Source: Verpa conica | Lineage: Eukaryota; Ascomycota; Pezizomycetes; Pezizales; Morchellaceae | Length of the DNA: 64,000 nt | Direction of reading: 5' to 3' | Assembly (NCBI GenBank): GCA_033030425.1 | Contig: JAUFSD010000013.1 | Coordinates: 434,001-498,000, forward strand | Part shown: piece by piece, positions 12,546 through 24,300 of the stretch | Position numbering within the stretch: position 1 is the stretch's first letter | Layout of the letters: every line of letters begins with the position of its first letter | Made by a program: the position numbers and the translations under genes | Notes under the pieces: model-generated | The model's input: the letters and a program-made list of their open reading frames with translations, nothing else | Database searches by the model: none | Told to the model about the DNA's origin: nothing

Positions 12546-14605
12546 TCAAAAAGCCAACCCAGACCCCAACCCTCCTAGATCTTTATTTCTAATCGCTAAA
12601 GGTTTATTCTCCTCTGTCGCAATAACTCTTACTACATCCGGTACCGCATCTGCCTGCCTCATTTTCCAGGCTTCTTTCCTCTCAATACTCCCATCTGGGC
12701 CAGGATCTTCTCCATAGCTTGGAACATCACTCGAGATCTTCTCAACAACGATAGTGGGAGCTCTGCTTCTCATTTTACGCGCTGGCTCATCTCCACCTTC
12801 TATGGAGGTAGTGGTTGTGTTAGCGGGGCCAGGGACAACTAGAAGTGACTCGGCATATTTAGTAGTGGCCTTTTCGGAGGGTGGGGCTTCATCAATGGCG
12901 GTTGCGGCTTCTTGTGAACGGATTTTGGCGAGGATTTCGGGGTAGTGTTTGGCGCCGACATCAGGGTGAGACTAGAACCAACGGAATTAGTACTTATGCA
13001 TTCGAGGGCATATATGAGATAGGGTAGGTGATCGAATAGTAAGAAAGTCCCATGCTAAAATCTTGTTTTGTAGATATTTCTTTGTGTCGGTTCATGTAAA
13101 AGAAAGGATCATATACCCTAACACGATTCACAAGTATTGAATCCCCTAGTAAACCAAAGGTGCCGATACTAGGGCTCATCTCTGCATCCCCATTCACGAT
13201 CTCTCTCTTCAACTTCTTTACTTCATCTGGAATATCCATACTCTCATACCTCTGATCATAGCTCACGCCTTGAAAAAAGGGAATCGAGAACCTTGAACCC
13301 TCTCCTGCTTTTGGAGAAATCACACGGTGGGTCGTGGCGACACATACACCCCCTGTAATTGCCTCGAGTCCTTTCCCCATTGCCACTACGAATGTGCCTG
13401 CAATGGGGGGACAATCAATCCATGTTCCCGAAGAGTTCTGAACCTGTAACCCACTGTGGGGGGGTACTTGGAGGAGATATGAGGAGAGATCTGAGTCTGT
13501 GTATTGGTTAGTAGAGTATTTTTAGGGGGTGAGAATCCGTGAAAGCAAACCTTTATGTGGTCCAACTATATCGGACGTAAATCGTCAGTACTATAGAATA
13601 TCACCGTACTAGTAAACCCTCTCTAGAATAAAAAAAGAAAACTAGGGTAATCACACAAACCTCCAAACCCTCCCTCGCTCTCCCTATCTATCTTGTCTTT
13701 TAGCTCCTCAGCATCCGGATACCTAACTACCTTCAAACGGTCCTGTCTTCTCGTCCCACTAGCACTCTCACTGCCCTCATAATACTTTACAAACGCGTCT
13801 TTTTCTAGTCCGATTGCTTCGGCAACCAAACTCAAATACCCCTCTGAGAGGTCTCCCATCGCGTCCATAAATTTCGTGTACGTCTCTTTAAACTTAGGAA
13901 GAAGAGACTCAGAAGGCCATTGGTTGGGGCCTCTGAGCCAGCGGTAGCGAGGCTCATCATTACCGGGGACGGAAAGTTCGGTGCTGATGTCTATCTGTTC
14001 ACGCCAGTCGGTCGCTTTTTTTGTTCTAGATTTTACCTTAGATCAGTGATTGTAGGGGTTTAACAACGGAGTGATAATGTGTGAGGAAGGGGATCAATGA
14101 TGTGGGCGAACTGAGCAGGGATGATGATGCCGTACATTTCGTTTCCCAAGCGACTGTATCCAACAAAGTGTGGAGCTACAACACCGGGCCTCGGGGGTCA
14201 GCAACAGCATCGATTTCTAAAACACCCCGGCGCAGGTGAAGGGGTTTCATCATATTCTGGAACTTGGAGTCTAAAGCTTGATAGTTTGACAACACCACAA
14301 TTGATTGCAACATTATTTATTTCATAGGGCAGGGGGTAAAAAAGAGGAAGAGCCCATCCAGGACAAAACACAAACTCACAGTTCTTCATCTCCAGCCGTA
14401 ATTTCTCATCCTCTGGCAAATCGAAGAAAGCCTTCCCGAGCCTTATAACCTCCTCCACGAGTTCTTCATCAATCCCCGTGTTCTTGATGTAGAGAAAACC
14501 CACTTCAAGGAGTGCATGCTTCAATTCGTCTAGAAAGGCTGGTTTGGTTTCTTCGGATTTGGAGAGGGAGTAGTCTAATACTGGGACCGCTGTGAAAGCA
14601 GACAT
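12546..14605 (-). CDS. 2-oxoglutarate/Fe(II)-dependent oxygenase (isopenicillin N synthase-like)
   Basis: Six exons (14380-14605, 14136-14175, 13661-14025, 13551-13565, 13117-13496, 12546-12971) give a 483-residue protein. The N-terminal DIOX_N domain (MSAFTAVPVLDYS, then the GFLYIKNTGI region) is followed by the double-stranded beta-helix. The iron ligands are visible: H214 and D216 in the HKD motif and distal H272 in the TTHRV motif, with R284-x-S286 (SRFSIPFF) expected to bind 2-oxoglutarate. The SHPDVGAKHYPEIL motif near the C-terminus is, from memory, common in fungal homologues. The roughly 110 residues after that motif are low-complexity. The ATG at 14605 fits family starts; an upstream in-frame ATG at 14677 would add 24 non-conserved residues. 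Substrate is unknown; the family hydroxylates or desaturates small molecules in the cytosol. No biosynthetic neighbours are present, so a secondary-metabolism role has no support here. The 15-nt fourth exon is unusual. Confidence 0.88.
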
Positions 14606-17600
14606 GATTGCTCGTTTGGATCGCTTGTCAAAATAAAATTGTTTGTATTCGGTTTTCTTGTCCGGTATTTTCACCAACGAGGATTGCGGAGGGTGTCCCG
14701 ATAGATGGGGAGTGGGGAGTTTATACTTGATATAGATTGATTGTTACTAGTTATAGAATCCTGTAGTTCTTACTAGTAAGTCCTTCCTCTTCCCCTCACT
14801 TGTCCAAAAAGAAAGGATAGCATAGCCCGCTGTTGCTGACTTGTCACTGGTGGGCAGCTCCGCCGCCTCTGTGAGGGGTCTCGATCTTAGTGTTCCTTGA
14901 TCTCTGTGTGCCCACCTCCGGGTACCGAGCCCTAACCCTGAGCCGATGCTTATCAGCCACAAGAATCAGCCACACTCAAGGTTCTATCAATGATCAAACC
15001 AGGGGAAGCTGTTTCAAAGTTTGAATCTCCGGTGATCTCTGCTGCTGCGAATATTTCTGTATCGTACTTTTCATCGGAGACTCTAACTAATAATGTTAAA
15101 TATATATATAAACTGCTGGTCTAGAATTTCTATGGACCTTTTATATGTTGTCCAATTGCTAAGTTTCTGGTTTTGTTTAGAGCTCGTGGGAGCGGTATAT
15201 CCTTGCCCCCCAAACTCGTCAAGTTCGACCCGTCAAGATATTCTACACCGAAGGCACTATTGATACTTCCTATAAGCCGGGCAGCACTATTCTTCGAGGG
15301 CAAGGTGTACTCGTAGCTTTTGGGTTTGCCCAGAAGACTGCTGGCAGGTATGTCCCCAAGTGTCAATGATCACCCAACTAGCACTAGCTAATATTTGGAC
15401 CCTAAAATAAACCTTACAACAGATTCCTCTCTCACTTATTTGAACTAATCTATTGGCATCGCATTTTCCGAATCTCCCCTTCATATTGAACTTTACTGAC
15501 GGCACTGGCGACCGCATCGGGCGCGACCTCTCCTATTTTCTCCCGTTATTCAACGCCACTACTAGTGTCTCGCCCGACCATATACGTGGTGCTTTTAAAT
15601 ATTTCACTTATTCATCCATTCCCCATTGAACCCCAAATCTAGCAAAGTTGCCCTAGCCTTTCGTACAACGACCAAACAGAACGCAGTCATAGCTGCAATA
15701 CTCGGGGGTCGAGCAGATACAGTCCAGAATGATACAGTAGCATTGAGTAATTTCTGAATTGATTATACAGTGTTTCCGTCACATGAAGCCAAAAGCGATA
15801 TGCAGGATACTTCTACTCCTCTGATAACCTCTTAAACAGGGTTAGAATGGTCTATGCAAGTGATATGACGATCGTAGTCCCAGGTATCGCAGTACATACG
15901 ATTTAGTGACTGTAAATAACGCATTGGATACATTGTTTGAGCACTACTATCATCTGCTAATGAGGGTGGATTGGGGAGTCGAAGGGTGAGCTTGCCATAT
16001 GCAGGGCCACCGATGGGAGGGATAAGGGGGTTCTCGGATATATATCATCTACATAAACTTCTAGGAGTGTATTATTATGTACTGTTTTGGGGGATGTGGA
16101 TTATTTGAAGCATATCTGGGGGAAATATGTTTATTCGCTGCAGTATTCGTTGGATAATGTTGATAATAGCACAGGTTGACCTAACCCTAACCTCAATTCA
16201 ATTTTTAACTGACGATTTGGGGGGTATGCGGCCTCTGGTAGCGACTGGCTGGCGCCTAGAATAGGGAAGGAGAATATCGGACCGTAGAGTATCTTTTCAA
16301 GATGCTGTTTGGAAGTGTGAAGCTCGCGGAATAGCCCTCTAAAATATTTCCTTTAGAATTTGTGACTCTTTAAAAAATCGCTGGGGTAAATACGGAGCGC
16401 CGGCTGTTGGGGTCACAAATACAATATCCCCCCTTCGTGTCCTCCTTCGAACTTTAGGCTCACGCGCTCATAAATATAACAAATGTTCTCGTTTATCCTC
16501 GGAATTAGTGGGGGTATATTCTCGGTGTGTTTGGCTTCACAAGTAGTACCTTTATTGAAGACTTTAGTATAGACGAGTCAATAGAGTACCCTGCATACAC
16601 CTTCACAACAAGTAACAGCCATGCATATGGGTGATCTGCTGGCCCTGCTTCGGTCCTCACAGAGTTCGTGCTAGGTATAAAGCTGTTGTCACCAGTGGGC
16701 AAACATGACGTATTAATCTGTAGCCAGGGGATTTGGAGACTGTCGTGGGTGAGCTAGAGACGGGGTTAGAGAAGCTCGTGGTGAAGTATAGTCGGGATGA
16801 TGAGGCGGAGACATAATTAGAGATTGAGACACAAATGTAACGAGAGAAATAGTAGGGTTGTTGGATGGGAAAGTTATTGTTGAAGACGGGACAGGGGTAA
16901 ATGGAGGAAGGTTGGGGGTAGTGACAAGGGAGTGTGGGGGCGGAAGAAGCAGTGAAGGGTGCGAGGACTACATGTAAGCTTCTGGGCTGGATGGCAAGCG
17001 CACTGGGGATGCTTGGAGTGATTAGAGAATGATTTGGACTGTGTGATTATAGCTCTAGAGTTCTACTATTCGTGGGTGTAAAACAGGTTTTACATTTATA
17101 TACTCATATTATCACTCGGTGTTGGTACATGTAGTTCTTGACGAGACAAAAAAGCCGAACCTACATATTATAGTACATTTGAGTATCTCTGGTAACACCC
17201 ACAAAGAACAAAACGTGACTACTGTACTCGTTGTCTTAACTGGCAATACCTACCTCCATTTTACCTACCCAAATATCCCAGCAATATCTGAAATATCTAG
17301 TAACCCTGTCAGCTTTTCATGTCAATCACCCAACATAATCATCTCTTTGGTATAGGCTCATGCTACCGAGGATATCCTGCAAGCTTGGAGTATCTTACTA
17401 TTATATCGGCCATAAAAAGCTTTAATTTCTTTTTTCCAAGACTTGAAATACCTAGCGGGTTCGTTGATGACGACATCTGAGAAGTCTTATAGTCATCAAG
17501 TAAGAAGTTTCAAATGAAACGGAAGCAATAGGTGGAGCCTTATTTGTTTTAGATACAGACCTTACAAAACTGACACATGTCGACCAGAGACGGTAACACG

Positions 17601-17935
17601 GACCGGCAGGCTGCACATAGGTTTCACATCGAAACACCAGACAAGGCTTGCGGGTAGGCACCAATCAAACTATAGCTAATTCCGGTGCTTAAAGGGCAAT
17701 GGCTAGTTTACTTTGTCTAAAAAATGCACAAAATCAACTATTCCTAATTTTGGGACCTTATCCTGTAATATCTTAAAGGACAGGCCCAATTAATTCCTGT
17801 CTTGCAAGTCGATCAAAGAGGTAACCTCCACATAAGGTCACACAACAGATACATAACTCAATCCCGGTATCCTTTTTGGCACCACGCAAAGCCAGTGTCT
17901 CTTGACCCCACCTAGTAACTATAAGTAACGGCTAA
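14606..17935. other. Intergenic spacer with one doubtful gene relic
   Basis: Apart from the low-confidence relic at 15130-15581, no gene is visible. TACATGTA copies lie at 16969 and 17126. Purine-rich, G-rich sequence runs from about 16740 to 17000. The short frames at 16505-16702, 17119-17355 and 17452-17664 have no recognisable content. Confidence 0.5.
15130..15581 (-). pseudogene. Possible relic of a small gene
   Basis: From an ATG at 15581 a frame with protein-like composition runs MVGRDTSSGVE, then a TAA (15546-15548), then REKIGEVAPDAVASAVSKV and onward to a TAG at 15450. Further downstream, between 15130 and 15366, another frame reads sensibly (GDIPASSLLGKPKSYEY, later ALNKTRNLAIGQ) and ends at 15130. 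The two parts could be exons of one short gene, but I could not find a splice pair that joins them. The TAA would be explained by a CAA codon mutated C to T. No family was recognised. It could equally be chance open frame. Confidence 0.2.
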
Positions 17936-19798
17936 CTAAAAGTGTATGTGGGGAGCCAGGACATACTTCAGATACGTAAACCGCAACCCTCTAAACTCTC
18001 TCGAAAGTGAGAATATGAGTATAAGAATTGGGATAGTAAGTCCAGCAAAGATCCAGTACTTTATCCATGGCTTACTATCCTGAATGCTTAGCATTGTTGC
18101 AATCGAGCTAATCGGTACAAAGACAAACGCAAGCATCGTCAGCCGCTTCATCGCCTCCGTCTGTACAAACGTCTTCTGGGCCTCCTCGACCGAGTTCTTC
18201 GCTAAGAACGTAGGTATGTTGCTATCAGCCCTCGAAACTATTTTTCCAAAGGAGGAAATGAGGTTCAGTGCATCTTTAAGGCGATTTTCTAGAACAAATA
18301 TTGTGTGCTCTAGCTTTCCTTCAAAACGGATAGCATGCTTTCGTAGCTTAAGGGATTGAATCAAGAGATCTGACTCAGTGGTAGTGCTGCTCCAGGCACC
18401 ACGAGCTACTTGGTCTTCGAGATGGTACATCCCCCGGTCCAAGATATCGGCCACGAGAGCCCAATTTGACATGATAGCACGGAGAGGTAGCTCTAATGGT
18501 GTGTTGTTGGGGAGAGACCATGTACAAATGGGATAATATTGAAGGTATACAGATGGTACCTAACCTTCTTTTGAACTATTCATTTTCCTGACCAACTACC
18601 ACCCGTGATCTTCTTTCTTGGTGACAATGACGACCTCACCTTTAGTAAGAGATATGTTATTTGAATCCTGACTTTGAACTTCAGTATTGCTGCTGGAATA
18701 GGGGGAGGAACTGTTGGTGGATGGTATGGGATTTGGGAAGAATTAGTCAATGGAGCTTCGGTGTGGTTATTTTTACTGATTACGGGAGATATAGGTCGAT
18801 TTTTGACGTTGGCTCTTGTTTTCTGTAGCTGATTTGATAAAAGTTCAAGTATATGACTTGCTGTTTCACCCCTCAGCGAGGTCTAAAATTGCGGGTGTTC
18901 TTGGGATTTTTCCTTTGCTATTTCCTTAGGTATAGGCATTCTTAGCTCTTCTGAGATATCCGGCTTCTCCGACTTGCCTATGTATGCTGGCCGCTGACGG
19001 AAGTTACGAATGCCACGATATAATGAAGGAGGCCGAATAGGAAGTACAGGATCAAACAGATAAATCCTAGGACTTTGTATAAGCCTAAAACAAATAAGTT
19101 GGCTTTCAAGGGGTCCTGCACTCACCCGTCCAAAGATCTTCAGCGCCAAAAGAAGTTTTAGTCACCACTTCCTCTAAAAATACCTCTGTTGCATAAATCC
19201 CTCGGGGAATATAAGGCCTCCAAAGGTTGGAATAATGTCACCGCATCGCCTCCATCTCTGGATTCCCTGGCCAGTGATACGCGCGCCTGAATCGAAATTG
19301 GTGGAAATCCTGCCTCAAAGTACTGGATGACAAAGGATGTGGAACATAGCCTGCTTTTGAAGAATATGGTGTAGAATAGCCCTGGTAATACCTCCACCAG
19401 CTATTCGGATGCTGTGCAAAAAACTCTGGATCCAGCATAAATACACCCCCTAGTGTTTCGATCATCTTTGCCAAAAGATCTTTAATAAGGAAAAGCCTTG
19501 CTATTACACTATCTGGTCGAGGCTCGTTTAAAAATTGCTCGAACCCATCAATATCTTTGAATTTGTACTCTACTGTGCTTGTGGGGGTCGAGTTTGTCAA
19601 AGGAAGTGTCTCAGTAGCGACATCGATGACTCTCACATTGGTTTTGAATATCCTAGACTGGAGTGGTGTGGGTGTGTGCTTGAGATTCATGGACATGAAG
19701 TCTTCGACAATTCGAAGGTGTGGCCACTGAGAAACAAGACTGTTGATATACTTCTCGTATGGTCCTGGGATCGCCTCCGGGGTTTGTGAAAACTTCAT
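17936..19798 (-). pseudogene. CorA-like membrane protein gene with SH3-like segment, interrupted by stops
   Basis: The N-terminal part (ATG 19798, MKFSQTPEAIPGPYEKYIN, later LDPEFFAQHPNSWWRYYQGY) and the C-terminal part (RLTMLAFVFVPISSIATML, then a second hydrophobic helix YWIFAGLTIPILILIF) match fungal CorA-like divalent-cation transporter-like proteins with two C-terminal membrane helices. The canonical GMN pore motif is not seen between the helices. In the same frame as the C-terminal part, at about 18530-18690, an SH3-like stretch reads GEVVIVTKKEDHGW, stop, LVRKMNSSKEG, stop, VPSVYLQYYP. Both stops (TAG at 18596-18598 and 18560-18562) fall where SH3 domains carry Trp. Another in-frame TGA lies at 19238-19240, after which the frame continues HYSNLWRPYIPRG. 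Near 19085-19125 the frame changes across a possible short intron (41 nt), and no junction restores the YLFDPVLPIRPP frame with a canonical donor. I read it as a decayed gene; unusual introns remain possible. Confidence 0.6.
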
Positions 19799-20720
19799 GG
19801 TATCTTTTTTTTGGTCCACTTATTGGTCTTTTTTTCTGTGCATGAGTGAGGGTTTTCTGGTGCGGTGAGTTTGTAGTCTGTATAAAATTGTTTGTAAACT
19901 AGGCAGGCAGCTGCGCTAGTTAAATAAACATCCGGCTGCTTTCCGGTGGGTTCACAGGTAAGGATAAATACAAAGGCCCTGTTGTGTTACTGACTCATCA
20001 AAATATGCTATTGTTACACTGACAAGCACCTTCGAGAGCTAATGCAGTTACCTAATATCGACTCAATTGTGCTTAACTCTTGGGAATTGAATTTATAGTC
20101 GTAAATCTTTGGGGAATGGAGTACGGGGGCAATAAAAGTGACCGTATAGGTGGACCAAGGTGGACCAAGGTGGGATATCTTCCGTTTCATTCAACTATCC
20201 CCATTAAGGATAATCAGTAAGCGTGGTGGTATTTTTTTTACGAGGGAAATGAACATTTAATCCGGACAGTGTTTGACAAATAGAATTGTTATTTCGATGG
20301 TATCGATACAAGTGTGCGGTAAACCGGAAATAATAAGAAAAAAGAAGGAAATAATTAAAGAAGGGCGGGATAAAGTATTCTAAGAGATAAAGAAGCAGTC
20401 AAGTTTGTTTTAAAGAGCTAAGCCGAACAATCATTCTATTAAGGCGCTAGAACGGGTAAACTGCTTACATTAGCGATTTGAAGGTTGAGTCAGGACTGAA
20501 AGCGACTGGGGAACTTACAAACCTGGATATGTTCGAGTAAGGCTAGTAATATTTCCGAAGCGCTGGTAGGTAGATTATCATAGACGGGTGTGTTTCTATG
20601 TTTTCCTTATGTGAGTGCAAGAACCAAAAGCCTATCCGCAAATAATAAGGGACTTACAAGTATACACCCCAGTTGAGACAAGTATAGCCTCGGCTCGGTA
20701 CTTTCTTTACCGTGGGAATC
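19799..20720. other. Intergenic spacer
   Basis: This spacer lies between the CorA-like relic and the downstream tail of the small paralogue. It holds a two-copy 10-bp tandem repeat (TGGACCAAGG at 20151-20170) and otherwise nothing I recognise. Confidence 0.5.
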
Positions 20721-20803
20721 CTATTGATAGTAGGCAATTCGTCAGAACCACAAAACAAGCGAGAGGAAACATTATAGCCCGAATAAAAAAGACAAGCACT
20801 CAC
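20721..20803 (-). other. Candidate intron downstream of the stop codon of the small paralogue
   Basis: A GTGAGT donor follows CCGTGG at 20803, a CTGAC branch-like site is present, and the acceptor ATAG ends at 20721. The second paralogue has a matching arrangement (CGTGG, GTAAGG donor, CTGACGAAACGAACAG acceptor region at 32368-32425). The flanking exon sequence (TCCCACG after the acceptor) is also shared. In both loci the intron lies after the stop codon of the long frame, so it is either a 3' UTR intron or evidence that the true C-terminus is in another frame. Confidence 0.45.
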
Positions 20804-20822
20804 CCACGGAGCCCTCGCTCGC

Positions 20823-21347
20823 CTAGCATCCCCCAAGCATCTCTTCGTCGTCGTCTCCTACCGCACCACTGCTGTCCGTTTTCTCCAGGTCGCTCCTTCC
20901 CTCAAGCATCTCTTCGTCGTCTCCTACCACACCACTACTGTCCGTTTTTTCCAGGTCGCTCCTTCCCCCAGGCCCTAACTGGACTGTGGGAGCATAGCCA
21001 GTAACGCTACACCCCTCGTGAGCTGCAAGTGCTACTACATTCGGGTCCTGGGCCCGACCTCCGCGCATAAATGTTTCCATCCCGTTGTTGCGGTTCTCTG
21101 GTACGGAGTTTATCTGGGAGAGAGATAATTTTTCGCTAGAGTGGTCCCCAATGGAGATGCCTATCTCTGCTATAGGTATAGCATTGAGTCCCCGATCGAT
21201 ATTTTCGAGTAGTTTCTTAAGGAACTCATGGTGGTGTAAAATGTTATTGGCTGGGGCAGGGGTTGAACGGGCGCATTGGACTCCAGCGCTCAAGGGTTTA
21301 AGATTATGAAGGTTTTGAGATTTTGAGGTTCTTTTTTGTGGAGACAT
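20823..21347 (-). CDS. Small protein of unknown function, paralogue A
   Basis: A 174-residue frame starts at ATG 21347 (MSPQKRTSKSQNLHN) and has no introns. I recognise no family. The segment GDHSSEK...AQDPNVVALAAHEGCSVTGY aligns with GDHDHAS...VQDPNVVYARVAVREGCTMAGY of the gene at 32449-33213, which makes the two loci paralogues and supports both as real genes. The C-terminus contains a two-copy repeat (GRSDLEKTDSSG followed by VVGDDEEMLE or AVGDDDEEMLG), encoded by a minisatellite unit of about 60 bp. The N-terminal half is much shorter than in paralogue B. There is no signal peptide or membrane segment. The protein may continue through a conserved downstream intron. Confidence 0.55.
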   Translation of the reverse strand: MSPQKRTSKSQNLHNLKPLSAGVQCARSTPAPANNILHHHEFLKKLLENIDRGLNAIPIAEIGISIGDHSSEKLSLSQINSVPENRNNGMETFMRGGRAQDPNVVALAAHEGCSVTGYAPTVQLGPGGRSDLEKTDSSGVVGDDEEMLEGRSDLEKTDSSGAVGDDDEEMLGGC

Positions 21348-24300
21348 TTCGTTTAGGTTGGGGGGAATTGGACAAGATAAAGATGGGTTCTGGTGTATGA
21401 AGGACTAGTAGGTTGTGGAATTGGGTTGATTTAGCAGGTCTCTTGGGGAGGTCGAGGTGAATCTTATATATGTAAATACAGGAGACTATCCTAACGGGCT
21501 GATACACTGGCCACTGCATGGTAGGGAGTGTTGGCTACATGCAGAAGAATGGTTGTGCCTTAATCCCGAGGGCAGTCGCAGCCTCGCTCACAACCCTTAG
21601 AATTAGAACTGAACCTCTCGACCCATTTCGGTTTAGAAGAGGACCATTCGGTTATCGAGCAACAGAAGGAGATTGATTTCTCGCAACGATACCTAAGTCG
21701 TTGATGTACTTGTATCACTACAGAGGACTATGTCTTTATCTATAGGTTAATACCCACATTCAATTCTAGCATTCTTTAACTTTGATAGTAATACGAAAAA
21801 AGTTGGATTGCGATAGATTTTTCTATAGAAAATTAAAGTCCTAGGGTGCTTATCAGGCGCCAAGAAACCCATGCAAGCTATAATATCTGGAAGCTAGTCG
21901 CTAGAAAATCGATGTAGGGGAAGTTCTACTAATTGGGTACTAAAAAGAGAGAGAAAAAAGAAAGAAAGAAAGAAAGAAAGAAAAATTGTTCCCATAACCT
22001 TCTGGACCAGTGTTACACTGAACGACACCACACTCTGGAGCTTGGCAGACCTCATGACCCGCATATACAAAAAAAAACCATACCTACATGTAATCTACAG
22101 TCTATACGGTACGCAGGCCCAGCTCATGAGTTCACAAGTATCAGCCATTTAGGTATCAGATCAACCTCCAGAGCTCACAAAACTATAGCTCAGGTAGTCT
22201 TTAGGTAAGCATCTAGTACCATAAAAAAGTACTAGTAGACTGCCTGAGAGCACTGGAACTTGGTTTCTGGGCCCCTTCTTTTCTTTTCTTTCGGGGGGAG
22301 TGACTGCGCCTGTTTCAAGTGCAGGTTAACCTTGCGTTTTCACACACACAAATCATTCGGGTGGACTCTCAAAGGAGTCTCCCAGAGGCTCTATTTCCCT
22401 ACTTTATGCAACAAAGGACTAGAAGCGTGGCTGTCGTAGGTGTAGTCATCGTGATATGTGGCCCTGTAGGAGTATGATATGTTTTGCTTGCATTTCTAAA
22501 GCAGTAGCAAAAACTATACTCATCATCTACGAATGAGTGGGTAGCATGCTGGGTAGCGGCATTGAGCGTATGAGCACATGATCACATCTAATAGAATAAA
22601 GCTACTCAGCTATGGCATAGACCGCCTTAGAAATGATTGTGCTGATTGTTTCCTGCGCGGCAGCGTCCAACATGCAGCACCTACATTCACATGCACAATA
22701 CTTTTCTTGTGGAACTACATATATACACAAGGCGTTCCAGAAGGCGTTCAGACGTAGTGTATATGCATCATAGTACGTGGAAAAAATGACAGAATGACAT
22801 TATCAGATCGCCTTAATCGCTCTCTCCAGTACTACTCCGTATGAGTATACCTTTTGTTAGTTTCTCCTTTTCGTCCGCCTTGCACTAGAACTGAATTAGA
22901 CTAGTCGGTCAATCCAGCTCCATATCCATAGCAGGTATAACTGGCCTAGGGTCGGAATACCTCAAATGATGCAATCCCAATTCAACCTCAGTAAAGCCTC
23001 CATAAATAATGCTCAAGGTATCAATTTGACTCAATTCCTAAAATGGGAAGTACAGCCCATCATTTTTGTCTAAATAGCCTCTATAATACTTTCGCCGAGA
23101 GAAAAATAACGATTATACTGTAGCGGATGTTGGGAAATAGTGGAGTGTGACTGATTACTGGGTAGACCTATCTATAGAGACATGCTTAATTCAAGACATA
23201 GTGCTTCTATATACTACTGAAAGGCTTAAAAGTACCATATAAACACGTAAATTATATTTATCAGATTTATGTATTGGTTCTAGAGAAAGTTAGTCAAGCT
23301 ACTGGAAAACGTGAATAACGTTTTGCGGGGAAAAATGTTGCGTTCCAGACCATGTACCAAATAAGCACTTAATATTATACTATACTCACTATTCGTCTAT
23401 TCATCTACTCGTACCAATGCTATCAAGATCCAGTCTCGCCTAATACATTTCTAGGAAATCTTTAATTCTAAACCCGGGATCATATAGCATGCATGGGGAG
23501 TAATGGTGCCTCTAAATTCACGTTTATCCTATATAACCTGCTAAACGATATTTGAAAGTATACTTTCTGGGAATTGGTAGACGGGTTTTAGAGAAGTTAA
23601 CTTCTCTTCCGTGCGTGGAAGAAAATTATGTCTAATAATAAGTATGAGTACATCTAACTAGTATAAATTATAACGCTAGGGTTATGTATGATGGAAGTGC
23701 TAGTTTTTGTTATCCATCGCACTATAACTTTTATCACTACATGTATCCATCGCCTATCCACAGTAATTTTGTGACCCCATCTCAAAGGTCTTTGGTAAAT
23801 TCCTTGGGCAGAGGAGATCTGGTTTAGAGCTGTCTGGGGTAACTGTTAGTGTAGCAGATGCAAGGGTTTAGAGGCTCTTGAAACAGGTTTTGGAGCCGAT
23901 GGGGGGTTCTGGGACTACTTTCCATTACCGAAAGTAGGTATATGTGTGGCTCACTAAACAGGCCCCTCAATACTACAAGATGCGACCCTTGGAAAAATCA
24001 CCTAGAGCTACCCTTGTGAGTTTCATCTATCTACTATGGTATCGTGAGGCTATGTTTATTTTGATCAGGACTAGCCGTTATTATCATGCTACAAAACTCA
24101 GTCAGGCTATATGACTTTTTGAGGGGAGCTTGGTGGGGGGGGGGGTGAGTAGTGTACGGTAATTTTGGAAGAGGGGAATGTATGTGAACGCTGTCTGTTA
24201 GAGCCGCAGCGCAAGCGGAGATGCAGGCTGACATACGTAACATGTCATGAATTCCGCTCCAGATTCCCGGTCCGCCGGTTCGCCTGATCCCCAGGTAGTT

